Below, piece by piece: positions 15,893 to 24,710 of a DNA stretch of 64,000 nt; the stretch's first letter is position 1; every line of letters begins with the position of its first letter. Source of the DNA: Aliitabrizicola sp041905595. GTDB lineage: Bacteria > Pseudomonadota > Alphaproteobacteria > Rhodobacterales > Rhodobacteraceae. The position numbers were made by a program, and so were the translations under genes. A model generated the notes under the pieces. That model had not been told where the DNA came from and did no database searches. It saw only the letters and a list, made by a program, of their open reading frames with translations. The stretch covers positions 1 through 64,000 of the forward strand of contig JAYRKT010000008.1 in NCBI GenBank assembly GCA_041905595.1. Reading direction: 5' to 3'.

Positions 15893-17860
15893 ATGGCCCA
15901 AGACACCTCTGCCGATCTTCTGTCCGGCACGGCGGAAAGCTACGACGCCTCTTCGATCGAGGTGCTCGAAGGGCTGGAACCGGTCCGCAAACGCCCCGGC
16001 ATGTATATCGGCGGCACCGACGAGAGGGCGCTGCACCACCTCGTGGCCGAAATCCTCGACAATGCGATGGACGAGGCCGTGGCCGGGCACGCCAACCGCA
16101 TCGAGGTAGAGCTGCAGGCGGATTTCTCTGTCACCATCCGCGACAACGGCCGCGGCATGCCGGTCGATCCGCATCCGAAGTTTCCCGGCAAATCCGCGGT
16201 GGAGGTGATCCTCTGCACCCTCCACGCCGGCGGCAAGTTCTCGAACAAGGCCTATTCGACCTCCGGCGGCCTGAACGGCGTCGGCTCGTCGGTGGTGAAC
16301 GCGCTCTCCGATCAGTTGCGGATCGAAGTGGCGCGCAACCGCGAGCTTTACATGCAGGAATTCAGCCGCGGCGTGCCGAAGGCGCCGCTGGTCAAGATCG
16401 GCCCTGCCCCGAACCGTCGCGGCACGACCGTCACCTTCCACCCCGACCCCGAGATCTTTGGCCATCTCCAGTTCAAGCCGTCGCGCCTGTTCCGGATGGC
16501 TCGGTCGAAGGCCTACCTGTTCTCGGGCGTCGAGATCCGCTGGAAATCCGCGATCCCCGACGGCGACATGCCGCAAGAGGCGGTGTTCCACTTCCCCGGC
16601 GGGCTGGCCGACTACCTGAACGAACAGCTGACCGGCGCCGTGACCTATGCCGAGCGTCCCTTCGCCGGGAAGGTCAGCTTCCAGGAGAAGTACAACATCC
16701 CCGGCTCGGTCGAATGGGCGATCAACTGGTCGCCGGTGCGCGACGGCTCGATCCAGTCCTATTGCAACACCGTTCCCACGCCCGAAGGCGGCACGCATGA
16801 GGCGGGGTTCTGGGCGGCGATCCTGAAGGGCATCCGCGCCTATGGCGAGCTTGCCAAGAACCGCAAGGCCGAGCTCATCACCCGCGACGACATGCTGACC
16901 GGGGGCTGCGCGCTGATCTCGGTCTTTATCCGCGAGCCGTCCTTCGTCGGCCAGACCAAGGACCGCCTTTCGACCGAGGAAGCCGCCCGGTGGGTCGAGA
17001 ACGCCGTGCGCGACCATTTCGACAACTGGCTGGCCTCGGACACGAAATCGGCCGGCGCGATCCTCGATTTCCTCGTGCTGCGCGCCGAGGAACGCCTGCG
17101 CCGCAAGCAGGAGAAGGAGACGCAGCGCAAGACCGCGACGAAGAAGCTGCGCCTGCCGGGGAAACTGGTCGACTGTTCCGCCACCAACCGCGAGGGGACG
17201 GAGCTGTTCATCGTAGAGGGCGACTCGGCGGGTGGCAGCGCCAAGATGGCGCGCGACCGGACGAACCAGGCGCTCTTGCCGCTCCGGGGCAAGATCCTGA
17301 ACGTGCTCGGCGCGGCGTCCGGCAAGATGGGCGCGAACCAGGAGATCAACGATCTCTGCCAGGCGCTTGGCGTGTCGATGGGAACCAAGTTCAACGTCGA
17401 CGACCTGCGCTATGACAAGGTCATCATCATGACCGACGCCGACGTGGACGGCGCCCATATCGCCTCGCTGCTGATGACCTTCTTCTTCACCCAGATGCGG
17501 CCGATGATCGACAAGGGGCATTTGTATCTCGCCTGTCCGCCCTTGTATCGGCTGACCCAGGGGGCGAAGCGCGTCTATGTGCAGGACGACGCCGAGAAGG
17601 AGCGGATGCTCGAGGCGGGTCTCGGTGGCAAGGGCAAGATCGACGTCCAGCGCTTCAAGGGCCTGGGCGAGATGGACGCCAAGGACCTGAAAGACACCAC
17701 GATGAACCCCCTGACGCGGAAGCTGATCCGGGTGACGGTCCACGAGGACGAGCCGGGCGAAACCGGCGATCTGGTAGAGCGGCTGATGGGCAAGAAGCCG
17801 GAACTGCGGTTCCAGTATATCTCGGAGAATGCGCGGTTCGTGGAGGAGTTGGATGTGTGA
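15893..17860 (+). CDS. parE: DNA topoisomerase IV subunit B
   Basis: 655 residues. ATPase subunit of topoisomerase IV, which decatenates daughter chromosomes with ParC. GHKL ATPase motifs NAMDEAVAG, DNGRGMPVD and GGLNGVGSSVVNALS, then transducer, then TOPRIM with EGDSAGGSA and the metal-binding MTDADVDGAHI, and the C-terminal FKGLGEMDAKDLKDTTMNP. Length fits ParE (about 650) rather than GyrB (about 800). ATG at 15893 selected by homology of the start; the ribosome site is weak. Its stop lies 11 bases before the AT-rich orphan at 17872. Confidence 0.96.
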   Translation: MAQDTSADLLSGTAESYDASSIEVLEGLEPVRKRPGMYIGGTDERALHHLVAEILDNAMDEAVAGHANRIEVELQADFSVTIRDNGRGMPVDPHPKFPGKSAVEVILCTLHAGGKFSNKAYSTSGGLNGVGSSVVNALSDQLRIEVARNRELYMQEFSRGVPKAPLVKIGPAPNRRGTTVTFHPDPEIFGHLQFKPSRLFRMARSKAYLFSGVEIRWKSAIPDGDMPQEAVFHFPGGLADYLNEQLTGAVTYAERPFAGKVSFQEKYNIPGSVEWAINWSPVRDGSIQSYCNTVPTPEGGTHEAGFWAAILKGIRAYGELAKNRKAELITRDDMLTGGCALISVFIREPSFVGQTKDRLSTEEAARWVENAVRDHFDNWLASDTKSAGAILDFLVLRAEERLRRKQEKETQRKTATKKLRLPGKLVDCSATNREGTELFIVEGDSAGGSAKMARDRTNQALLPLRGKILNVLGAASGKMGANQEINDLCQALGVSMGTKFNVDDLRYDKVIIMTDADVDGAHIASLLMTFFFTQMRPMIDKGHLYLACPPLYRLTQGAKRVYVQDDAEKERMLEAGLGGKGKIDVQRFKGLGEMDAKDLKDTTMNPLTRKLIRVTVHEDEPGETGDLVERLMGKKPELRFQYISENARFVEELDV

Positions 17861-17871
17861 GGGGGAGAAGA

Positions 17872-18408
17872 ATGGAAGTTGTTAAGCTTCTTGCAGCATT
17901 TGCCACTCCAATAGTGGTGGCTATTGTCGGGTTCTTTCTAAATAAAAGGCTGAAAAGCATAGATGACGCACAATGGCAAAATCGTAAAATCATCGAAAAA
18001 CGAATTGATATCTATGACCGTCTTGCGCCAAAGTTGAATTTGCTCTACTGTTTCTCGCTTTTCTTGGGATATTGGAAGGAAGTTACCCCTCCGCAGGCGC
18101 TTCAGACCAAGCGCGAACTTGACAAGGAAGTTAATATATACAGGCATTTGCTATCAGACAAATTTTACCAATCTTACAATAACTTCATTCACACGTTGTT
18201 TAGAACATTTACTGGTCATGGCAAAGACGCCCTAATCAGGTCCGCAATTGCAAATGAAATGGCAGATCGAAGAGTACACATGGCGACGGACTGGAAGGCA
18301 GAATACGAATCCATGTTCGATACAAATAATTCTCCTGCACAAAAAGAAATCGTCGATGCTTACTTGAACGTGATGGAAGAGCTTCGAAAGTGTATAGGGC
18401 TTAAATAG
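17872..18408 (+). CDS. AT-rich orphan membrane-anchored protein attached to parE
   Basis: 178 residues. N-terminal membrane segment (LLAAFATPIVVAIVGFFL), then a basic, helical cytoplasmic domain rich in Lys, Asn and Tyr; no known motif recognised. ATG at 17872 has an excellent GGGGGAGAAG site 1-10 bases upstream; a GTG at 17857 overlapping the parE stop is a less likely alternative. Composition is far more AT-rich than parE and the following genes, pointing to acquisition. A perfect hairpin (18476-18501) closes the unit. Similar in layout to the gene at 4932-5471. Confidence 0.72.
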   Translation: MEVVKLLAAFATPIVVAIVGFFLNKRLKSIDDAQWQNRKIIEKRIDIYDRLAPKLNLLYCFSLFLGYWKEVTPPQALQTKRELDKEVNIYRHLLSDKFYQSYNNFIHTLFRTFTGHGKDALIRSAIANEMADRRVHMATDWKAEYESMFDTNNSPAQKEIVDAYLNVMEELRKCIGLK

Positions 18409-19015
18409 AAATCGCACCAATTCACCGCACGCCCGTGGTACGCAATGAATGCGCACCCTACCATCTCTTCTTCCGCCTGATTTGACCCCAGTCAAATCAG
18501 GCCGCGCCCGACCGTCCCCTCGGGCGGGCGCGTTTGCGCCCACCCGGCGGTCCGGCGCGACCTGAACCCAGCCGAAGGAAAATCTGATAACCCCACCCAG
18601 CCCGATCCTCGCGGATCGGGCGTTCGGTGCTGACGATCTTCCACTGGAAGATCGTCCGGGCGCACCTCACCCCTGCGGCTTGCGCCTCCGGGCAATCGGC
18701 CCGGGAAACCGTCCACTGGACGGTTTCCTTCCGGTCCTCTGACGCACCGACCCGCCGTCCGCCAATAATGCGCGGTGAATGCGCACGCTAAACGCGGAGG
18801 CTCCTCACCCTAGGTCAGGGTGTACCCAGCCCTATGGATCTCGAGCCACAACCGCGTGCGGCTCCATGCCTCGGCGGGAGGCGTGCGGGGCGGCTTTGCA
18901 AGCGGGCCATACCGTTGCCATATGGGCGTGTCAGACTGGGACGGCGCGGTCGGGTCGGGAGGGACCCTGCGCCGAAAGCCGGTCCATCACCCGGCGGACT
19001 TTGGGAGGTATCGCC
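18409..19015. repeat. Gene-free block with four perfect hairpins, candidate dispersed palindromic repeat
   Basis: 607 bases with no supported gene. Perfect inverted repeats lie at 18476-18501 (11-bp arms), 18600-18621 (9-bp), 18632-18656 (12-bp, one-base centre) and 18704-18728 (12-bp, one-base centre). The last two share the core TCCACTGGA. A near-repeat, AATGAATGCGCACCCTA at 18444 and GGTGAATGCGCACGCTA at 18774, brackets the block. The first hairpin may also terminate the 17872 gene. The rest looks like a repetitive extragenic element rather than a regulatory region. Confidence 0.55.
18476..18501 (+). terminator. Hairpin after the parE-attached orphan gene
   Basis: CCTGATTTGAC, loop CCCA, GTCAAATCAGG: a perfect 11-bp stem 68 bases after the stop codon of the orphan gene. 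It lacks a clear T run, so it may be a terminator or part of the adjacent palindrome cluster. Confidence 0.5.
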
Positions 19016-20311
19016 ATGAAGCGCCTGTTCGCATCGACCCTGGTTTCACTCGGCCTCCTGTCCGGCGGGGCCCTCGCACAAGGGGTGGATGTTCCGCCCT
19101 TCTATGCCGGCGTCCAGAGCCTGCCCGCGACCGGCAAGCTCGGCACCGTGATCGCGCGCGAGGATGTGGCGACCGCGGTTCCCGGCGCGCAGGCCTGGCG
19201 GATCGCGTTCCTCTCCTCGGATGTGGGCGAGCGCCCGACGATCTCGACCGCGCTGGTCGTCGCTCCTCAGGGGGAACCGCCCGCCGGCGGTCGCCCGATC
19301 GTGGTCTGGGCGCATGGCACCACCGGGACGGCGCAGAATTGCGGGCCGTCGCAGGTGCTCGATCCGGCGCAGGATCTGAACGAGTACTTCCTGGTCGGTG
19401 GCACCTCCTGGACCGATTTCGGCATCCCCGGCCTGACCGAGATGATCGCCGCGGGCTATGCGGTGATCGCGCCGGATTACCAGGGGCTTGGCGGCGGCGG
19501 GACGCATCAATATGCAATCGCCGCGACGCAAGGGCGCGACGCGATCAACGCGGCGCGGGCGGTTGCTTCCATGGGCCTGTCGGGCGGCGCGAAAAAGGCC
19601 GCGATCTTTGGCTGGTCGCAGGGCGGCGGCGCTGTGCTGGGCGCGGCGAGCCTTGCCGACTATATCGGGCAGACCGGCACCGCCGCCGACGGGGTGGAGT
19701 TCGTGGGCTTCGGCGCGATGGCGCCGCAGGATGTCGCCGTGCTGATCCCGCCCGATGCGCTGACCGAGGCCGGGGCCGACAAGATGATCCCGGGGCTCGC
19801 GCAGCAATTCTCGGACAACATCTTCAACTTCACCCATTACGCGATGAGCATGTGGGCGATGCCCGCGGCCTTTCCGGACCTGAAGCTCACCGATATCTTC
19901 ACCGCCGACGGGGCGAAGGTGATTGATGAGGTGTTCAGCAATAAGTGCATGCATGCCGGGGCCGACACGCTGAACTTTGCCTATGCCGACAGCTACAAGA
20001 CGCTCCTGAACCCGCAGCCCGTCAATTCGCTGGCCTGGGTCAAGGCGCTGGTCGCGGCGAGTGTCGCGCCGGTCAAGCCGGTCGCGCCGGTCGTCATCTA
20101 CTGGGGCACGAAGGACACCGTCATCGACCCCGTCATGGGCAAGCTCTACCAGGCGCAGATGTGCGGGCTTGGCGGCGACGTGACCCGCGTCCAGCTCGAG
20201 GGCGAACAAAGTCACTTCACCACGCCGGGCGCAGCGACGCCGCTGCTGCTGCCGTGGCTCAAGGACCGCTTCGCCGGCACGCCGATGCAGAACGGCTGCC
20301 CTGCCAACTGA
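19016..20311 (+). CDS. Secreted lipase-family alpha/beta hydrolase
   Basis: 431 residues. Signal peptide ending GALA, then an alpha/beta hydrolase of the secretory-lipase (LIP) family. Nucleophile elbow GWSQGG (Ser 201), oxyanion-side motif WAHGTTGTAQNC, and late catalytic Asp/His candidates in IYWGTKDTVIDP and EGEQSHFTTPG. Acts in the periplasm or outside; probably esters or triglycerides. ATG at 19016 is preceded by GGGAGG at 19003-19008. In-frame starts further upstream run through the hairpin block and are rejected. Monocistronic as far as seen. Confidence 0.9.
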   Translation: MKRLFASTLVSLGLLSGGALAQGVDVPPFYAGVQSLPATGKLGTVIAREDVATAVPGAQAWRIAFLSSDVGERPTISTALVVAPQGEPPAGGRPIVVWAHGTTGTAQNCGPSQVLDPAQDLNEYFLVGGTSWTDFGIPGLTEMIAAGYAVIAPDYQGLGGGGTHQYAIAATQGRDAINAARAVASMGLSGGAKKAAIFGWSQGGGAVLGAASLADYIGQTGTAADGVEFVGFGAMAPQDVAVLIPPDALTEAGADKMIPGLAQQFSDNIFNFTHYAMSMWAMPAAFPDLKLTDIFTADGAKVIDEVFSNKCMHAGADTLNFAYADSYKTLLNPQPVNSLAWVKALVAASVAPVKPVAPVVIYWGTKDTVIDPVMGKLYQAQMCGLGGDVTRVQLEGEQSHFTTPGAATPLLLPWLKDRFAGTPMQNGCPAN

Positions 20312-20462
20312 TCTTTCCGCTGACGTCGCCCGTCTGCGTCTGAGGCGGAACCTGCCGGGTCGAGCTGCTGCGCACAAAGAAGATCACCTGCATCCGCTTC
20401 GGCTGGCAACCCGCCGCCGCGCTTCGCTTGACGCTGTGCACTTGATCAGGCAGGCCTGCAGC

Positions 20463-20831
20463 ATGGCTGCCGCGCCTCCCTCCCTCTCCGCCCGTAACTG
20501 GTTCGGCCTCTGGCTGGCCGGGTTGCTCCTGCTCGGGTTGGTCCAGACCGCGCCGATCCGGCCGGTGCAGCCCCAGGTCGAGGCATTGCGGGCCCCGGTC
20601 ACCGCGCTTTACGCCACCCAGCCCGCGGTTATCGCGGTCAAGCCCGCTTCGGCCGACACGGCCCGCTGGCCCTTCGTCGCGATCCTGCCCGACCGGCCCG
20701 CCCCTCCCCTCGCCCCGACGCGGACCGAGGCGACCGCACTCCTTTCGGTCTGGTCGCCCGAGCCCGCGCGCTTCACGCTCCACCGCCGCGCCCGAGCACC
20801 GCCCGCGCCCCTCGCAGTCCCTGAAACCTGA
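20463..20831 (+). CDS. Small Pro/Ala-rich single-span membrane protein, hypothetical
   Basis: 122 residues: one membrane segment near the N-terminus (WFGLWLAGLLLLGLVQTAP), then a Pro/Ala/Arg-rich extracytoplasmic tail without recognisable domain. ATG at 20463 chosen because it places the membrane segment about 20 residues in; an upstream ATG (20436) is possible. The low-complexity tail makes the call uncertain, but codon use is coding-like throughout, and the next small gene starts 53 bases downstream on the same strand. Confidence 0.5.
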   Translation: MAAAPPSLSARNWFGLWLAGLLLLGLVQTAPIRPVQPQVEALRAPVTALYATQPAVIAVKPASADTARWPFVAILPDRPAPPLAPTRTEATALLSVWSPEPARFTLHRRARAPPAPLAVPET

Positions 20832-20884
20832 ACGCCGCATCCCGTCCGGGCCTGCGGCATCGCATGGTCATGACTGGAGAACGC

Positions 20885-21043
20885 ATGTCAGACGAACCGA
20901 ACGACCCCGCGCGGGGCGACCGCAGCGTCGCGCCCGAACCCGGCAGCGAGCCTGAAGCGCTCCCCCTGCCCCGCCTGATCCTCAACTGGCTCATCACGGC
21001 AGTGGGCCTTGGCGGAATAGTCCTGCTCGGCAGCCTGCTCTAG
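20885..21043 (+). CDS. 52-residue single-span membrane protein
   Basis: Short frame of 53 codons: an acidic, Pro-rich cytoplasmic N-terminus (MSDEPNDPARGDRS, PEPGSEPEALPLP) followed by one C-terminal membrane segment ending at the last residue (LITAVGLGGIVLLGSLL), a tail-anchored layout. Start ATG 20885 follows GGAGAACGC. Downstream of and codirectional with the Pro-rich membrane protein. Function unknown. Confidence 0.55.
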   Translation: MSDEPNDPARGDRSVAPEPGSEPEALPLPRLILNWLITAVGLGGIVLLGSLL

Positions 21044-21085
21044 GCCAGACCCGGCGCGGCAAACGCAGCCGCGCCGGGCATTTCC

Positions 21086-21523
21086 TTAGCCAACTGACCG
21101 ATCGCCAGGCGGCAGCACCATCTGCGTCTGGGTTACAAGCGCCGCCACCTTGCCATCACCGCGCAGGATCGTCGTCTGCCAGACCTGCGTCCGGCGGCCG
21201 AGATGCAGGGGAACAGAGATCGCGCGTACGCGGTCCCCCGCCGGGACGGCCCGGAAGAAATTGGTCTTGCTTTCGATCGTGGTGGTGCCCTCGCCCGGCT
21301 TCAGGTTCAGGAACGCGCCCGTCCCGCCCACATTGTCTGCCAGCGCCATGATCGCCCCGCCATGCAACACCCCGTTGCGGTTGATATGGGCGGGCGTCAC
21401 CTCCATCTCGGCCTCGACCTGATGCGGCTCCGCGAAGATGATCCGCATGTCGAGATGCAGCGCGAAGGGCGGCTGCTCGCGGGCAATGGGGTGCAGGCCG
21501 TCTTGTTCGCTCCGGTCGGTCAT
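21086..21523 (-). CDS. PaaI-type hotdog-fold acyl-CoA thioesterase
   Basis: 145 residues. Hydrolyses acyl- or aryl-CoA thioesters. The hotdog signature HINRNGVLHGGAIMALAD carries the catalytic region (NGVLHGG), with SKTNFFRAVPAGD in the second strand pair. Length standard. ATG 21523 is preceded by AAGGAGCC. It is the last gene of the minus-strand run after the Mrp operon (68-base gap), so it may be cotranscribed with it, but nothing links the functions. Confidence 0.88.
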   Translation of the reverse strand: MTDRSEQDGLHPIAREQPPFALHLDMRIIFAEPHQVEAEMEVTPAHINRNGVLHGGAIMALADNVGGTGAFLNLKPGEGTTTIESKTNFFRAVPAGDRVRAISVPLHLGRRTQVWQTTILRGDGKVAALVTQTQMVLPPGDRSVG

Positions 21524-21591
21524 CTGTCGGCTCCTTGAGGCTGAAGCCGGATCATTCCCCGGATAGTGCCGGGCCGCAACCCGGCGGCGCC

Positions 21592-23214
21592 TCAGGCCAG
21601 ACGCCAGAGAGCGACCGACAGGACAACCGCCAGCCCCGTCAGCATCATTCCGGCGACCGGCCAGCGGCGGAGCCAGCCGTCGGCACGCTCCACCGCCCCA
21701 CCTGCCCGCGCCACCGCCGGGGCAAAGCGTTCGGCCAGGACGATCACGTCTCCCTCGGGGAGGACCGGCAAGCGGAGTGCGCTCAATCCCACCCAAAGCG
21801 CCGCGCCCAGCCCGATCGGCCAGAGCGCGGCCCAGAGTGCCTTGGCGCCAAGACTCGCTGCCAGAGGCAGCGCTGTCGCCCCTCCGAAGATCGCCCAGGG
21901 GCCGACGAAGGCCGCGACGGCAACGATGGCCCAGGGCCAGACGATCCCCGCGGGCGGGGTCTTCGCGCCGGGTTTGGCGGCTTGTCCAAGCAGGCGCAGG
22001 AAATGCAGCATCAGCATAGTGCTGCCCGCCGCCGACAGCGCTGCAAGCATCGCCGCAAGCCCCTCGCCGAACAGCGGCTTCACCGCATATTTCGCCAGCG
22101 CCCCGCTGGTCAGCGGCAGGCCGGCCAGGCTCAGCGCCAGCACCGCCATGATCGCCAGCACCGGGAGCCGATGGCGCGGCCCGCTCGCCATGACCACGCC
22201 CACACCCAGGAAGAGCGCCCCCTTCACCAGCAAATGATGCAGCGCATAGAACCCGGCCAGCAGCGCGGTCCCCGGCGCGGCGCTCATCAGGCCCGCCCCC
22301 AGCACCGCCGCCACGACGCCCATCTGGCTGACCGTCGAATAGGCCAGTACGGTCTTCATCTGGGTTTGCGTGACCCCGACTGCGACTGCATAGAAGGCGG
22401 TGAACAGCCCGGCCCCCATCAGCATCGCCCCCCAGCCCGGCAGCGCCGTCTCGAGCGGCAGGAAGCGGATCAGCCCGATTACGCCCGCCTTGACGATGAT
22501 GCCGCTCAAGGCGGCAGAGGCCGGCATCGGTGCCACCGGATGGGCCAGCGGCATCCAGACATGCAGCGGCACCAGCCCCATCTTCAAACCGAAGCCAAGG
22601 ATCAGCAGCACAAGCGCCGGATCGCGGAGGGGTGCGGCGGGAAACAGCGCGACGGCATCGCGGATCAGCGGATTGCCCGGTGGCGCGCCGATCGCCAGCA
22701 TGACGAAGCCCAGAAGGATGAAGGCCTCGCCCAGAAGCGCCAGCGCCATGTATACGCGCCCCGCCCGTTGAGCCTGCGCCGACCCCTCGAAGGAGACAAG
22801 GCCATAGGCCGCAAGGCTCGCCACCGAGAAGGCGAGGTAGAAGCTCGTCATGTCGGCGACGATGAAGCAGCCAAGGCTGCCGCTCAGAGTCAGAAGCCAC
22901 CACACCGCAAACCGCGCCAGCCCCGGCTGCCCGCGCATGTAGCGGCCCGCATAGGACCCCGCCGCTGCCCAAAGAAGCGCAGCACCTCCCAGAAGCATCG
23001 CGCCCACATCATCAAGCGCCAGCGTCAGCCGCAGGGGCGACGGCGCCACGACGATGCTTCCCCCGCGCGCCAGCAGAGCCGCCAGAAGCGCGGGAAACGG
23101 GGCGATCACCAGACAGCTGGCCGCCCGCTCGCGGAAGGCGGGCCAAAGGCAGGCCAGCGCCATCAGGAGTGGCAGGGCGACCGACGAGGCGATCAGCAGG
23201 CCGGACGGAGTCAT
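21592..23214 (-). CDS. Second MrpD/NuoM-like antiporter subunit (MbsH'-position)
   Basis: 540 residues, about 14 membrane segments; Proton_antipo_M core with KMGLVPLHVWMPLAHPVAP and the broken-helix HHLLVKGALFLGVG. Compared with the MrpD-type neighbour, TM5 reads FYLAFSVAS where MrpD has LFVALELLT, so the strictly conserved proton-path Glu is Ser130 here, while the TM7 Lys is kept. Its C-terminus has extra segments and a soluble stretch, partly NuoL/MrpA-like. It overlaps mrpD by four bases. Probably the extra membrane-arm subunit of a modified Mrp complex. Confidence 0.88.
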   Translation of the reverse strand: MTPSGLLIASSVALPLLMALACLWPAFRERAASCLVIAPFPALLAALLARGGSIVVAPSPLRLTLALDDVGAMLLGGAALLWAAAGSYAGRYMRGQPGLARFAVWWLLTLSGSLGCFIVADMTSFYLAFSVASLAAYGLVSFEGSAQAQRAGRVYMALALLGEAFILLGFVMLAIGAPPGNPLIRDAVALFPAAPLRDPALVLLILGFGLKMGLVPLHVWMPLAHPVAPMPASAALSGIIVKAGVIGLIRFLPLETALPGWGAMLMGAGLFTAFYAVAVGVTQTQMKTVLAYSTVSQMGVVAAVLGAGLMSAAPGTALLAGFYALHHLLVKGALFLGVGVVMASGPRHRLPVLAIMAVLALSLAGLPLTSGALAKYAVKPLFGEGLAAMLAALSAAGSTMLMLHFLRLLGQAAKPGAKTPPAGIVWPWAIVAVAAFVGPWAIFGGATALPLAASLGAKALWAALWPIGLGAALWVGLSALRLPVLPEGDVIVLAERFAPAVARAGGAVERADGWLRRWPVAGMMLTGLAVVLSVALWRLA

Positions 23215-24710
23215 GGCATACCCCCGCGTCCGATGGCGAGGTAGTCGAAGGGCTGCAGCGGCAGGAAGCCAAGCGCTACCGCGATCAGCGCCAGCGCCAG
23301 CACCGCCAGCTCGCGGGACCGCGGGATGGCCGTCATCTCCCTTCCCTCGGGCGCCTCGGCCAGCGCGTTCCCCACCACGCGGAAAACATAGGTCGCGGCA
23401 AGGATGCCCCCGGCCAGGATCGTCGCGGCGATTGCCCAGTTCGCCGTCTCGACCGCCGCCGTCAGCAGCATCAACTTGGCGATGAACCCGCCTGCGGGGG
23501 GTAGTCCCATTAGCGACAGCCCGGCCAGCGCGAAGGCCGCGACCGTCACCGGCGCCGCCTTCGCCGCTCCACCCAGATCAGCGATCCTGTCATGGCCGAG
23601 CGCTTCGGCGATCAGCCCGGCGGCAAGAAACATCGCCGCTTTGGCGAAGGCGTGGGAGACGAGTTGCAACACCCCGCCGGTCCAGCCAACTGATTCCCAC
23701 GGTGTTGCCGCCGCGCTGCCCATCACCAGTGGAAAGACAAGGAATAGATAACCCACCTGCGCCACCGTCGAATAGGCGATCATCAGTTTCAGCCGCGCCT
23801 GCCGCAGCGCCATGACGCTGCAGAACAGGATGCTCGCCGAACCAAGGCCCGCCAGCATCGCGCCCGCTGGTGCGGGGGCGGGCTGCGGCGCGACCTCGAA
23901 CCAGAGCCGCAGGATCAGGACGAAGGGCGCCTTCACCACGAGCGCCGACAGGACCGCGCTCGCCGCCGCAGGAGCGCCGGCATGGGCTGGTGGGAGCCAC
24001 AGGTGCAGAGGAAAGAGCGCGGCCTTCGCCATCAGCCCAACGATCATCAGCCCAAGCGCCAGCGAGGTCGCCCAATCCGCACGCGCCAATTGATGCAGCG
24101 TCGCGATGTCCATCGTGCCATAGGCGCCATAGATCAGCCCCGTGCCCATCAGGTAGAAGACCGATCCGACCAGAGCGAAAAGCAGGTAACGAAGCGCTGC
24201 GCGCAGGGTGTCTTTGCTGCCATCGAGGCTGACCAGCGGCACGGCGGAAAAGGTCAGAAGCTCCAGCGCGACGAAAAGGCTGAAAAGATCCTGCGCCAGC
24301 CAGACGGTGTTCAACGCGCACCAGAGCCCCAGAAGCAGCGTCCAAAAGACGAAGGGCCGCCGGGTTTCGCCGCCATCTGGGGGCGAGGCAAAGCTGCCGC
24401 GCGCGAAAACGCCGACCGCGCAAAGGATCACCGCCGTCATCAGCATCAGCACGGCCGAAAGCCCGTCTGCCTGCAACGCGATACCAAGCGGGGGCTGCCA
24501 TCCGCCGATCAGATATGTCACCGCCCGCCCGCTGCGCCCCACTTCCGCCGCGACCGCAACCGCCACGGCCAGTCCGGCGGCCAGTGTGCCGTAGGCCAGG
24601 CGCTCTGCCCGCCGCGGCCCGAGCGCGAAGATGCCGAGCATGCCGAGGACCGGCAGCATCAGTGCAAGGACCAGAAGCCAGCCCCCGGCTGTCGTCGCGT
24701 CGGGCGTCAT
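23211..24710 (-). CDS. mrpD: Mrp cation/proton antiporter subunit D
   Basis: 499 residues, 14 predicted membrane segments, NuoM/N-type antiporter subunit. The TM5 Glu is at 150 (FSLFVALELL), the TM7 Lys lies before FPLHLWLPPAH, and the broken-helix motif is SHAFAKAAMFLAAG. Moves protons against Na+ or K+ in the Mrp complex. ATG at 24710 overlaps the mrpC stop by four bases (ATGA) and its own stop overlaps the next subunit, so stoichiometric translation is expected. Confidence 0.93.
   Translation of the reverse strand: MTPDATTAGGWLLVLALMLPVLGMLGIFALGPRRAERLAYGTLAAGLAVAVAVAAEVGRSGRAVTYLIGGWQPPLGIALQADGLSAVLMLMTAVILCAVGVFARGSFASPPDGGETRRPFVFWTLLLGLWCALNTVWLAQDLFSLFVALELLTFSAVPLVSLDGSKDTLRAALRYLLFALVGSVFYLMGTGLIYGAYGTMDIATLHQLARADWATSLALGLMIVGLMAKAALFPLHLWLPPAHAGAPAAASAVLSALVVKAPFVLILRLWFEVAPQPAPAPAGAMLAGLGSASILFCSVMALRQARLKLMIAYSTVAQVGYLFLVFPLVMGSAAATPWESVGWTGGVLQLVSHAFAKAAMFLAAGLIAEALGHDRIADLGGAAKAAPVTVAAFALAGLSLMGLPPAGGFIAKLMLLTAAVETANWAIAATILAGGILAATYVFRVVGNALAEAPEGREMTAIPRSRELAVLALALIAVALGFLPLQPFDYLAIGRGGMP

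Noticed and set aside
15674..17743. 689-codon minus-strand open frame
   Set aside because: Exact antisense of parE, whose motifs are complete; the reverse product has no recognisable fold.
18409..18960. CRISPR array
   Set aside because: The hairpins differ in sequence and spacing, and there are no regularly spaced identical repeats or cas genes.
21535..23244. 569-codon plus-strand open frame
   Set aside because: Antisense to the second MrpD-like gene; Gln/Arg/His-rich composition typical of reverse-strand shadows.
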